Of a stretch of DNA of 51,000 bases, positions 37,151 to 47,846 are shown piece after piece. Below the pieces are notes generated by a model, which did no database searches, was not told where the DNA came from, and was given only the letters and a program-made list of their open reading frames with translations. The stretch comes from Neocallimastix lanati (nom. inval.) (lineage: Eukaryota; Neocallimastigomycota; Neocallimastigomycetes; Neocallimastigales; Neocallimastigaceae): positions 382,501 through 433,500 of the forward strand of contig JACVTC010000135.1 in assembly GCA_016946835.1 (NCBI GenBank), in the 5' to 3' direction. A program made the translations under genes and the position numbers. The number at the start of each line of letters is the position of its first letter. Position 1 is the first letter of the stretch.

Positions 37151-37290
37151 ATTTTTATTATTAATCTTTTAATTATTATTATTATTATTATTATCATTAC
37201 TATAATTATTAATTTTTTTATTATTAATCTTTTTATTATTTTTATTATTATCATTATTATTATTATAATTATTTTCTATTATTATTTTTA
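36170..37290. repeat. TTA-based array with higher-order units of about 180-205 bp
   Basis: ATT/TTA triplets are punctuated by AATCTTTTTATTATT, ATCATTATCATTACC and ATAATTATAATT blocks in a fixed order. The landmark ATCTTTTAATTATT recurs near 36590, 36794, 36974 and 37164. The long open frames of Ile and Leu or Met on both strands are by-products of the triplet period and not genes. Confidence 0.9.
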
Positions 37291-37470
37291 TTTCTAATTT
37301 TCGTCAGATAGTTTTTTAGTTCATTCATTTAGAAGGAGGGAACTTAAGTTAGTCACAATATTTCCTTCGGATAACAAGATATGGACGAGATATCCCCTTT
37401 CTGAAGGTCTTCTAACCCTACATGGTGACATACACGAAATACTGTATAAAAGTAGGACTTTTTTTAATTG
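37291..37470. other. Unassigned island of higher complexity after the TTA array
   Basis: A short non-repetitive stretch (for example GAAGGAGGGAACTTAAGTTA) between low-complexity blocks. No gene is recognised. It shares a loose AAG-TAGTCAC-ATA-TTCC pattern with 47320-47345. Confidence 0.35.
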
Positions 37471-38104
37471 TTGCTTTTTATTACTAGATATATTAAATCA
37501 TGGATTGATAGTTATAATAAATTTGTTGAAAGACGATCAAATATTTAGGAATTAGGATTATATAATTGACCAATATAAACTTACCAAGGAAGATGAGATA
37601 AGGACAGCATAAAAGGAAAAAATTACAAATTTTCAACTAATTATTATAAAATATTTATATGAACTTTAAAATTTTTTAAAAAAAAATAAATATAATTAAA
37701 GAAATAAATAATTATAGAATGAGAAAATATTTATTATTATTATTAGCATTTAATTTAACAATACAAAAGTAATATTTATTCCATAATAATAACATAAAAA
37801 ATTTTTTATATTAATATTATTAACAAACGAAGGGTAGTAAAAATAATATTGAAATAAAGTGTATTTATAGTTATAAAAGATTCGATAGATCATTATTTTA
37901 TTTTAAATTTATCTTAAAAATTATATTTAGTAATTCAGGACAGTTATTGTTATAGTAGGCTATTAATATATGAGAGTAAAAAAAAATATTGATCAATATA
38001 AAATAAGAAAAATACAAAAAATAAAGTAAAAATAATAAAAATAAAAAAGAAAAATTTTATAATAATAGTAGGAAAAATAAAAAAGTTAATTATTATAAAA
38101 AGAT
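37471..38104. other. AT-rich spacer
   Basis: Nothing recognised. Confidence 0.6.
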
Positions 38105-38470
38105 TGCTAATAATAATAATAATAAATAATAGTAATATAATAATAATAATAATAATAATAAATAATAATTATAAAAACATTAATACTAAAAGATTAATAA
38201 TAATAATAATAAATAATAATAAAAAGATTAATACTAAAAAGATAAATAATAAAAATAAATAATAATAATAATACTGTTAATAATATAAATAATAAATTAC
38301 TAATAATAATAATAACAATAATAAAAAGATTACTAATAATAATAGTAATAATAATAAAAAGATTACTAATAATAATAATAATAATAATAATAAAAAGATT
38401 ACTAATAATAATAATAATAATAATAATAAAAGTATGAATAAATATAAAAATAAAAATAAATATATCAATA
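38105..38470. repeat. TAA-based array with AAAAAGATTACTAAT punctuation
   Basis: Runs of AAT/TAA separated by repeated AAAAAGATTACTAATAAT or AAAAGATTAATACTAAA blocks. It is the reverse-complement style of the 36.2-37.3 kb array. Confidence 0.9.
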
Positions 38471-39279
38471 TAAAAAGCTAATATATAAGATAAGCAGAAT
38501 TTATATCACTGTAAACTTATATATATATTTAAAAATATTAAAGTGTAAAGATTTACCTAAATAACAAATAATCTCTTTTATAAAAATAAATAAAAAAAAA
38601 TGTAAATAAATATTAAGCAATAGTATTTATTTATTAATTTATCGTTTATTTATTCTATTAATATTTTATTTTTTATTTTTTACCTTTTATTTTTTATAAA
38701 GAATGATTAATAGTAAAAAAATCTTTTTCCAAATTATACTTATATTTTGATAATGTTAATTAAAATTAATGATATAAAAATAAGAGAATGTTGACTATGT
38801 TTATTCATTATAACAATTTTTTATTTAAAGTAATTAAATTATTATTATTATTATCTTTTATCAAATAGTGATAAAAAATGAATAAAAAATAATTGTTTTG
38901 AACCTTTCAATATTTATTTTTACTTTTCTAGTATATTTTTAATATTAAAAATAAACATAAATAAATAAAAAAAAAAAGGGTGAATTTTATTATTAAAATA
39001 AAATAAACCTAATGGAAAACTATAAAAAAAATTCTTTTTCATTAATATAAGTAGCAAAATGGAATAATAATATAGATATAATAAATATTTAAATAACTAT
39101 TATCTCTTATACTCATTTTTAGTTCATTTATTATAATTTTATATTATTGATGATCCTTTTTTAACTATTTATTCCTATTGTTACCATTTTTTTAATTATC
39201 TTTTTTAACAATTTTTTTTTGTTATTATTATATACTATAATAATTATTACAGCAATATTTTTATTATTATTTCTTAATA
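38471..39279. other. AT-rich spacer left of the copia element
   Basis: No gene or recognised repeat. Confidence 0.6.
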
Positions 39280-39284
39280 TTATT
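39280..39284 (+). repeat. Copia target-site duplication, left (TTATT)
   Basis: TTATT directly precedes the 5' LTR, and TTATT directly follows the 3' LTR at 46197-46201. Five bp is the usual Ty1/copia duplication. Confidence 0.85.
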
Positions 39285-39556
39285 TGTTAGAGACGAAATC
39301 GTTACATACATTTATTTATATTATTAATTTATATCAACCAATAATTAATCTTTAATTAAATTAAATAATGTTAACTAAGATATAAAATATGAAATAAATT
39401 TAATGTAAAAATATCTCTTAGAAAAAATATATATATCCTCATAATAAAAATTATTAATAAACATTTTATAATATTACTCATAACATAAAATACTTTGTTA
39501 TATTGTTTTTATTATAATACAGTGTTTGTCTTAGATTTATAAATTTGTTTTTCACA
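39285..39556 (+). repeat. Copia 5' LTR
   Basis: 272 bp, TGTTAGAGACG...TTTTTCACA. It matches the 3' LTR except for two extra bases in TTATTATAATACAG near 39513-39522. Confidence 0.95.
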
Positions 39557-39596
39557 GATTAAGAGTCTCAACTCTTCAGTTGAGCTATCAATAAAG
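39557..39596 (+). other. Primer-binding site, half-tRNA-Lys(CUU) type
   Basis: The 14 nt directly after the LTR, GATTAAGAGTCTCA, are the exact complement of the anticodon arm of typical eukaryotic tRNA-Lys(CUU) (TGAGACTCTTAATC). The next bases, through GAGCTA near 39585, resemble the complement of a tRNA D-arm. Drosophila copia and yeast Ty5 are known to use cut tRNA halves as primers in this way; those use initiator tRNA-Met. Confidence 0.7.
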
Positions 39597-39775
39597 CTAA
39601 GTTGGAATAAATAAAACATAAAATCAATTTATCATTAATATCCTAACTAATAAAATTATATTTTTATTATTTTCATAATATTCATTATAGAAACAAAAAG
39701 TAATAACCAATATAATAGACAAATATTACAAAACAAAGGTGAGAATATATTGTAATAGGCCATAGTTATTTTTGA

Positions 39776-39808
<33 letters not shown>

Positions 39809-40611
39809 AATATAAATATATATACATAATTATATAAATAAAAATAATAAAATAAATAAAATAAAAAATAAAATAAAATAATAGTCAACTAGTTCATCTA
39901 AGTTGAGAATTATTGAAAATAAAAAATAAATGCAAACTAGCTAAGTTGTAAATAATTGATATTAAAATATAAATAATTGTCAACTAGCTAGGTTGAATAA
40001 AAATAAAAATAAAATAAATATCAACTAGTTAAGTTGTAAATAATTGATATTAAAATATAAATAATTGTCAACTAGCTAGGTTGAATAAAAATAAAAATAA
40101 AATAAATATCAACTAGTTAAGTTGTAAATAATTGACTATTAAATAAAAATAATTGACAACTAACTATGTTGAAAATAATTGAAATAAATAATAGTAATTT
40201 ATGTCATTAAAACTAGGGGTTAAAAATAAATAAAACTTAAATTAAATTAATATAGAATAAAAGCAATCAAATACATTTATAGTTATAGACAAAGTAATTT
40301 CAATATTCACAACAATATATATATATACAAAACAAAATTTGTTACTATTAATAGTACCCAATGAATTTAAATGGTTTATATTTTTTATTTTTATATACGA
40401 ATCAAAGGACATATATAATATAAACAAAATTTATTTTTAATATAAATATATATAATTTTAATATATAATTAATAAAATAATAAAAATAATATATATAAAA
40501 TAGAATATCCTAAAACACAAAATTCTCTTCTGATATTAAATAATTTAAAACAATATTAAAAATTAAACACAAGATACATTAACATTACTTCAATTATTAA
40601 TAAAGAATAAA
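39597..40611 (+). other. Copia leader
   Basis: About 1 kb without a coding frame. It contains an A run near 39782-39806 and a tandem array of CAACTAG...GTTG dyads (39886-40171). Confidence 0.75.
39886..40171 (+). repeat. Seven CAACTAGYTARGTTG-type dyads in 88-bp tandem units
   Basis: Palindrome-like 15-mers start near 39886 (longer variant), 39934, 39981, 40022, 40069, 40110 and 40157. Spacing alternates 41 and 47 bp, so the true unit is about 88 bp with two dyads. The spacers are nearly identical between units. Confidence 0.9.
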
Positions 40612-43600
40612 ATGACACCAAGAAGAATTAATCAAGTAATCAACGTGGAAGCTACTGACAATCCAAGGAAGATAGTGAATTTCAATTACTCTGAGAATTT
40701 CAATAGAGTAATTGAATTAACAACTGAAAATTATCCGAGATGGAAAGGAAACATCCTTTATTTATTGACCATAAATGATCTAGTACTTTACGCCACTAAA
40801 GAAAAAATTAAGAAATTAAGAAAGAAAGACATCAAAGAGGACATATTAAACTACACGGAAGACCAATTTGACAACACATTAGTATATGCTAAAAATACTA
40901 ATGAAAATGACATTAACAACGATATTACAGCAAAATGGATGATACTTAACACCTTAGGAGAAAAGACTCAAGAAATAGTAAAGGGAAATGGAAAAACAGC
41001 TCATCAAGTTTGGAAACTCTTAGAGAAGTCATTAACTAAATCAAAGGAATCTAGAAAGTTAGAACTAAAGAAAAAACTAAACGAGTTAAAGTTCGAAGAA
41101 GAACAAGATATAAATATATTTATGGCAGATCTTCAAAACACTATTGAAGAATTAGAAAAAATAGATGAAGATCTAAGCACCAGCACAAAAGTCGGTATTT
41201 TGAATAGGGCGCTACCGGAAAACCTTCGATTCATCAATGTATTTCAATACAACAGTGATTGGGAAAAATGTACCGATTATGTAAAAAATGTAATACCACA
41301 AATCTTGTTATCCAATCTAACAGAATCAAATTACATTAAAGAAAACAATAATAAAAACATTTTTTCAGCTGAGAGTACATACAAAAAGAATCAAGAAAAA
41401 TCAAAACGATACATCAAGAATATCAATAAAAATACAAAACGACCAAATATAAAATGCAACTACTGTGGTAAAAGAGGGCATTTCTTTTACAATTGCTTTA
41501 AAAGAAAAAGAAACCAATTAAGAAGACGAAGCAATACAAATTTTAAAAGAAAAAACAATTATAATAAATCAAATATAAAAAACAAAAAGGTTATAGATAA
41601 CATTCAAAGAAACAACTATAACGATATATATGCAGAGTGTTTTTCTCAAGATTACAACACAAATGAATCAAATACTATAGACTTAATAGATAATAAAAAT
41701 AAATCAACAAAGTCTATTAATAAAGAATTAATCTGTTGGACCTTAGATTCAGGAGCTTCAATCAACATCACCAACAGACTAGATAAACTCACAAATATTA
41801 AATATTGCAATGAAAAAATATTTTTTGCAAATAATCAATCGATTATCATTAATAAAGTAGGCACCTTCATAGGATACATTAATGAATACGAATTTACAAT
41901 CGAAGATGTTTATTACTCACCATTAATCAATAAAAATTTAATATCAATTGGAAACTTAATTAAACAAAATTATAAAATTTTATTTAACACCAATCACAAC
42001 AAATCATATGTCACGATCTATGACAAATACCAAAACAAAATCGCCAATATTATTTCAAATGCAAATAACACATTCAACATTTGGTTATCAACCCAACGTA
42101 TATTTCTACACGACAATAATACCAGAAACACAAATGATGAAATCAACTATATTAACATGAAGATTCCTGATAAATTAAATTTATGGCACAGAAGGTTTAA
42201 TCATTTCGATATAAAATCAATTAAAAACAAATTACTTAAGACAGATATCAAATTAAAATGTCCTCTATGTGCTCAATCCAAGATTAAAAACAAACCTTAT
42301 TCAAAAAATATCAATACAACTAAGCATATCTTTGAACTACTACACTTGGACTTGGTAGGTCCATTACCTGAATCCATTCACGGAAACAAATATTTTTTTA
42401 CTATTTGTAAAGATTTAATAAAATCTTTAATAATTAATTTTTACATAATTAATTAATGTAATAAAATTACATAAATTTATGATTTACGTATATGAAATTA
42501 ATTATAAATTTATGTAAACTTTTCATAAAGGAAAAATTATTATTTAAATAATTTTGGATAATAACTTAAATCTAAATAATTTATTTAAGTTAGTTAATTT
42601 AGTTTAGTTTATTTAAAATAGTTATTCTATTTAACTTAGTTAATTTAGTTTAGTTAGTTTAAAATACTTTAAAATTAATTTCGGAATAGTTTTAAATAGT
42701 TAAAATTAGTTTAAATAGTTTACAAAAATAGTTTTGAATTGTAAATATATAAACATTAGTATTAATAATATTTATATAATAAATATATAATAAATGAGTT
42801 GTTATTGAATTTAATTATTATTGTAAATAAGTTGAAAGTTTATTAAATTAATTATTGTTTAGTTTAGTTAATTATTATTTAATAAAATTATTAATAAATA
42901 TTTTGTTTATAAATAAATAGTAATATATATAAATTAGATAGAAATAATATATTATAATGTAATAATGAAAAAATATAAATACATGTAAATTTCTATAATT
43001 AAATCGATGTATTAGTTATTGACTATATGATAGTTAATAACAAAAAGAGATTTAATTTTTTTTAATTAATAAAGATTATTTTATTTAAAAAAAACGAATT
43101 TTTATTACGTGTTTTTTTTTTTTTTTATTTTGGTGTTAAAATTTGTTATTTGTAATCTGTTTCTGATAGAACTCTTTACACTATTTTAGACGATTACTCT
43201 AGATACGGATGGGTTCTTTTTCTAAAAGGTAAAGATTACACATTTCCCGCTTTTTATAAATAGTTCAATAACGTAAAAAATTTGTACAATACTAGAATAA
43301 AATATTTACGGTCTGATAATGGTACGGAATTCCGCAATAATAACTTCAAGGACTTCTGTCAATCTTACGGAATCATTCAACAATTTACTGTTCCACACAA
43401 TCCTCAGCAAAATGGAAGAGCTGAGCGATTCAATGGAACTCTAATCTCATCTGCCAAAGTAATGCTTAACGATGCTAAGCTGAGTAAACACTTTTGGGAA
43501 GACGCCGTTCACACCTCTAATTATATACATAATCGACTACCACATCGTGGAATCAACAACATCATCCCATATGAACGGCTAAACAAATCAAAAGTAGATT

Positions 43601-45858
43601 ATTCAAATATAAGAGTATTTGGATGTAAAGTCTATTACTACATCCCAAAATCCTTTAGAACAAAATTTCAAAATAATGCTTCTCCTGGTATTTTTCTTGG
43701 TTATTCAGATAACCCCAGAGCTTATAAAATTTTAGACACATCTAACAATAAAATAATACTCTCACGTAGTGTTGAATTTTTTGAATCCAATCCTGGAGAT
43801 TTTTATACGACTAATTGCTGTACTGACCATCAAAATTTTATTCCCAATTATGAAATTTGGGGGAATAGTAGTTCTTATTACTACAATAACTCTTACACAA
43901 AAAATCCTATTAACGCAAAACCAGCATCAATATTTATTCCAGAAAACAGCATAAACAAAAACACAGTTCATTTCAATAAACAAGGAAAAGACCAAAACAC
44001 TAATAACACTTCTACTCTAAATACAACTAATAGCACAAATCAACCCAAAGTTACCAGCACTATCAAAAATAACAACATCAATAATAATCAAAATAACACT
44101 ATTAATACTACTCAAAGCAATGATAATAACATCAACACTAATCAAACAAAAAACAACAACAATCATTTAAATACGAACATTCATTCTGAAACAAACGATA
44201 TGAATATCAACAGTATTATAAGCAACCAAAACAATAAAGTTAAAGGAAACCAAACACCTAACAATAATAATACTTTTATATGTAACAATCAAGTATTAAA
44301 TAAAAATTTAAGAGAACCTTTAGACTATGCCGATATATACAACCTCGAAGATCAAGAAGAATGGTTTAACTCTGCTGAAAATGAATTTGGCAACTTGAGA
44401 GACCTAAAAGTTTATGAACAAGTAAATAAAGATGAAATCCCAGAAGAAGCTAATATTATCAAATCCAGACTAATATTCAAATACAAAAGAAATTCTAAAG
44501 GGGACATAGTCAAAAGAAAAACAAGACTTGTAGCAAAAGGGTTCACACAGCAACATGGAATAGACTATAAAGATACATTTGCACCCACCTTAAAACTAGA
44601 TTCGATAAGAATATTTACACATATAGCTGCAAGAAATAATTTCCAAATAGAACAAATAGATGTTAATGCTGCTTATTTAAACGCTCATCTAAAGGAAGAA
44701 ATATACATGGAGCCTCCAAAAGGACATCCCGATCAAAAGAAATACATCTGGAAACTCAAGAAAGCCATATATGGTTTAAAGCAAAGCGGAATGGAATGGA
44801 ACAATGAATTAAATGGGCATCTACTAAACATTGGCTTCAAAAGATTGACTTGTGAACCATGTATATACTTTACAACAGATAAACATAACAAGATTACATG
44901 CCTCATAGCTGTTTATGTGGACGATATACTACTTGCAGGTAACAAAGCAAAAGTAGATCAAATCAAAAATATGATAAAAAATAAATTCAAAATAAAAGAA
45001 ATCGGTGAAGTCAATTTCATAATAGGAATAAAATTTGTAAAGCATAAAAACGGTTATTTCTTAAATCAAGAAAGATATATAAACGATATAATTATCAAAT
45101 ATGGATTGTCAAGTGCTACTCCTATTCGTAATATAACACCAATTGAAAATGAAGAATTAAGAAAAACGAAAATGAATGAAACTACTTATAGAAGCGCTGT
45201 TGGAAGCTTATTATACTTAGGTATCTGTACTAGACCCGATATATTATATGCAGTATCCAAAGCGGCACAAAAATCAAAAGAACCTAACTTGGAAGATTGG
45301 GAAAATTTAAAACGAATATTAAAATATTTAAAGGGAACAATAAAATATGGTATTAACATATCAAGAAACTCAAATGTCAAAGCTTTCGTAGATGCAGACT
45401 ACGCTGGGGACACAAAAACAAGAAGATCGACTACAGGATTTGTAATTACAATAGGAGATTCACCTACTAGTTGGTGTTCAAAACTACAGCATTGTGTATC
45501 GACTTCCACAGCTGAGGCCGAATATTATAGTCTTAGCGAATGTAGCAAACATTGCATGTGGTACATAAATTTATTGAAGGAATTAAAATACAACATCAGT
45601 GGTATTGAAGTCAACATAGACAATAAAGCCGCAATCTATAATAATGCAAAAAACCAATCGATTAATCCAAGAACAAAGCATATGGACATAAGATTGCACT
45701 ATGTAAGAGAATTAGTAAAGAGCAATAAAATAATATTGAAATATGTAAAATCTCAAAACAATTTAGCAGATGGCTTTACGAAATATCTAAACGGATCTTC
45801 CATGGATAAATTTAGAAATTCATTATTAACACAGCCAATGGACTTAAAAATTTATTAA
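40612..45858 (+). pseudogene. Copia gag-pol polyprotein, interrupted by an insertion and a stop
   Basis: The first part (40612-42406) encodes Gag with the zinc knuckle C-N-Y-C-G-K-R-G-H-x4-C near residue 282, protease L-D-S-G-A-S near 378, and the integrase zinc motif H...H...C-P-L-C near 524-551. The frame then meets the insertion at 42407-43179. It resumes with D-D-Y-S-R-Y-G, meets TAG at 43261-43263, and continues with the integrase core (R-S-D-N-G-T-E-F; P-H-N-P-Q-Q-N-G-R-A-E), an Asn/Thr-rich linker (about 43900-44310), reverse transcriptase with Y-V-D-D near 44913 and RNase H (F-V-D-A-D-Y-A-G; T-A-E-A-E). The parts lie in one frame once insertion and duplicated site are discounted. The insertion splits the integrase catalytic core. 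The TAA stop is at 45856-45858. Confidence 0.94.
42407..43179. mobile_element. Nested 773-bp non-coding insertion with 7-bp TIR and 7-bp target duplication
   Basis: The insert begins GTAAAGA and ends TCTTTAC, a perfect 7-bp terminal inverted repeat. It is flanked by ACTATTT at 42400-42406 and 43180-43186. It is AT-rich, has no coding capacity, and its left end has a further hairpin (AAAGATTT-AATA-AAATCTTT). This is the pattern of a non-autonomous DNA transposon (MITE-like). Superfamily not determinable from a 7-bp duplication alone. Confidence 0.78.
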
Positions 45859-45886
45859 CTTAAGTTTTTTAAAATAAAAAAATAAT

Positions 45887-45918
45887 CAATTATAACCTTA
45901 AAAAATAGGTTATAATTG
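45887..45918 (+). other. Perfect 12-bp hairpin just before the polypurine tract
   Basis: Arms 45887-45898 (CAATTATAACCT) and 45907-45918 are exact complements around an 8-nt A-rich loop. The hairpin abuts GTGGGGGAA. Confidence 0.85.
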
Positions 45919-45926
45919 TGGGGGAA
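45918..45926 (+). other. Copia polypurine tract
   Basis: GTGGGGGAA immediately precedes the 3' LTR, as expected for the plus-strand primer. It is the only such G run in the neighbourhood. Confidence 0.85.
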
Positions 45927-46196
45927 TGTTAGAGACGAAATCGTTACATACATTTATTTATATTATTAATTTATATCAACCAATAATTAATCTTTAATTA
46001 AATTAAATAATGTTAACTAAGATATAAAATATGAAATAAATTTAATGTAAAAATATCTCTTAGAAAAAATATATATATCCTCATAATAAAAATTATTAAT
46101 AAACATTTTATAATATTACTCATAACATAAAATACTTTGTTATATTGTTTTTATTAATACAGTGTTTGTCTTAGATTTATAAATTTGTTTTTCACA
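45927..46196 (+). repeat. Copia 3' LTR
   Basis: 270 bp, identical to the 5' LTR apart from a 2-nt gap. Confidence 0.95.
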
Positions 46197-46201
46197 TTAT
46201 T
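46197..46201 (+). repeat. Copia target-site duplication, right (TTATT)
   Basis: Matches 39280-39284. Confidence 0.85.
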
Positions 46202-46363
46202 TTTAATTATGCTTATTATTTATTAATAAACTTCAATTACTATTAAGTTTTGATTTATCTAATTAGTTAATTATACATTCATTTATATTTATTAAATAAT
46301 TTATGTAATCAAATAACATTAAATTATTTAATTATTTAATTATTAAATTATTTTTAAATATTT

Positions 46364-46593
46364 ACTTATATATCAATATTAAATTTATTAAATCTATATT
46401 AAAATATTTACTTATATATCAATATTAAATTTATTAAATCTATATTAAAATATTCACTTATATATCAATATTAAATTTATTAAATCTATATTAAAATATT
46501 CACTTATATATCAATATTAAATTTATTAAATCTATATTAAAATATTCACTTATATATCAATATTAAATTTATTAAATCTATATTTAATTATTC
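46364..46593 (+). repeat. 46-bp minisatellite, five copies
   Basis: Units starting ACTTATATATCAATATTAAA begin at 46364, 46410, 46456, 46502 and 46548, nearly identical. The array begins 168 bp right of the copia 3' LTR. Confidence 0.93.
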
Positions 46594-47235
46594 ATTTAAT
46601 TAAAAACCTTTTTTTTCTATTATTAATTAGAAAATTCAGATTTATCCATCTATATTATGATTAATAATAATTGTAGCTTATACATATAAACACTCAATTT
46701 CTCATTTTCGAAGCATAAAATTTAACAATTATTTTTTTATTCAACACTTCAATAAATAATAAAAATTAGGATTAATTTTTTATATAAGAAGTTTTTTAAA
46801 TTATAATAAAATTTATTTCAAAATTTAAATTAAAAAATATGATGAAATTTTCGTTAAATATATCAATCATAATGAAAATAATTATTGGATATATAATTTT
46901 TTTTTAATACATACTTTTTTTTTTAAATCAATTTAACAATTTAAAATAATTAACTCTCTAATATTTATATTAAATATATTTAATCAGAACATTTAAAGAA
47001 GTTTTATATTTATTAAAGATTTTTTTTAATAGAATTGTAATAAATATATGACTTGATGAGATATACTAATATTTTTTAATTTTTTTATAGTTTTAATTAT
47101 TGCAAACTTTAACATTATTTATTAATTCGCTAATTAAATATTATTTCAGAATTACATTATCACATCAGAAGTAAAAATTATAATTTTTACTATTTAAAAA
47201 TCTTTAAATTTATTTTTAATTATTTATTGAGTTTT

Positions 47236-47267
<32 letters not shown>

Positions 47268-47279
47268 TTTTTTTACTTC
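46594..47279. other. AT-rich spacer
   Basis: No gene or recognised repeat; a TA run lies near 47245-47265. Confidence 0.6.
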
Positions 47280-47472
47280 TGGTATGTACTGCCCCCCTTA
47301 AGACAGAGTATATTAAGGTAGTCACTATACTTCCATGTGCTTTCGCATTGGCGGATCCCTGCTGGACTTGCCTTATTGAGTTGGTCAGCATTGGTATACT
47401 AACCAATCATATTATTGCTATGATTTTCTAGCAAGATTTTTCTTGGAGTGTTTCGTAGGTGCCTAAGGGAGA
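47280..47472. other. Unassigned GC-richer island beside the foldback
   Basis: Contains CTGCCCCCCTTAAGAC and the dyad ATTGGT-ATACTA-ACCAAT near 47390-47407. No open frame or RNA gene fits. It may be part of the same mobile unit as the foldback to its right. Confidence 0.4.
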
Positions 47473-47836
47473 GTTGCATTTCCCCAAATTGCATTTCGCC
47501 AGATTGCATTTCGCCAAGTGGCGTAGTATTAAAATGTTGCATTTCCCCAAGTTGCTATTCGCCAGGTTGCATTTCGACAAGTAGAGTATTGATATAAATA
47601 AATGAATAAATAAATAAATATTAATTCAAAATATTTTTTTAAAATTGTTTTTATGCGATATTAATATTTAATTTTATTTATTGATTTATTTATTTATTTA
47701 ATAATTCTCAATTTGGCGAAAAGCAACTTGGCGAAATGCAATTTGGCGAAATGCCACATTTTTTTAATACGCCACATACTTTCAAAAAAATTGGCGAAAC
47801 GCAACTTGGCGAAATGCAATTTGGCGAAATGCCCCA
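47473..47836. repeat. Foldback built of 15-bp TTGCATTTCGCCAAG units
   Basis: The left arm (47473-47581) has about six units of TTGCATTTCGCCAAG or variants, with an intervening GTGGCGTAGTATTAAAA. The right arm (47709-47836) carries the reverse complements in mirrored order, including TTTTAATACGCCAC. The 127-bp spacer is itself an inverted AAAT/ATTT repeat, so about 360 nt can fold into one hairpin. One isolated unit is at 6-20. Confidence 0.85.
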
Positions 47837-47846
47837 CACCCATGCT

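Larger units (their letters stand above)
39285..46196 (+). mobile_element. Complete Ty1/copia LTR retrotransposon, 6.9 kb, non-functional
   Basis: Two LTRs of 272 and 270 bp (TGTTAG...TTCACA) bracket a 1-kb leader, a gag-pol frame in copia order (Gag, protease, integrase, reverse transcriptase, RNase H), a polypurine tract and a 5-bp target duplication. The LTRs differ only by a 2-nt indel, so insertion was recent. The coding frame is nevertheless broken by a nested 773-bp insertion and one TAG. Confidence 0.95.

Noticed and set aside
36464-37297. Long open frames of almost pure Ile/Leu (plus) and Ile/Met (minus)
   Set aside because: Direct translation of a TTA array, open on both strands because the triplet holds no stop in those frames; no gene context.
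39557-39600. A tRNA-Lys gene fragment or tRNA gene
   Set aside because: Only the complement of an anticodon arm and a D-arm-like stretch is present, placed exactly at the LTR border; a primer-binding site explains it.
39886-40171. Regularly spaced dyads as a CRISPR-like array
   Set aside because: Spacers are near-identical copies and the array sits in the leader of a copia element in a eukaryotic sequence.
42407-43179. The 773-bp interruption as a spliceosomal intron (it begins GTAAAG)
   Set aside because: It ends TTTAC with no AG acceptor, and has inverted ends and a 7-bp direct duplication, as for a transposon.
37291-47472. Common origin of the islands at 37.3 kb and 47.3 kb
   Set aside because: Only about 17 scattered matching bases (AAG-TAGTCAC-ATA-TTCC); too little to call a repeat family.
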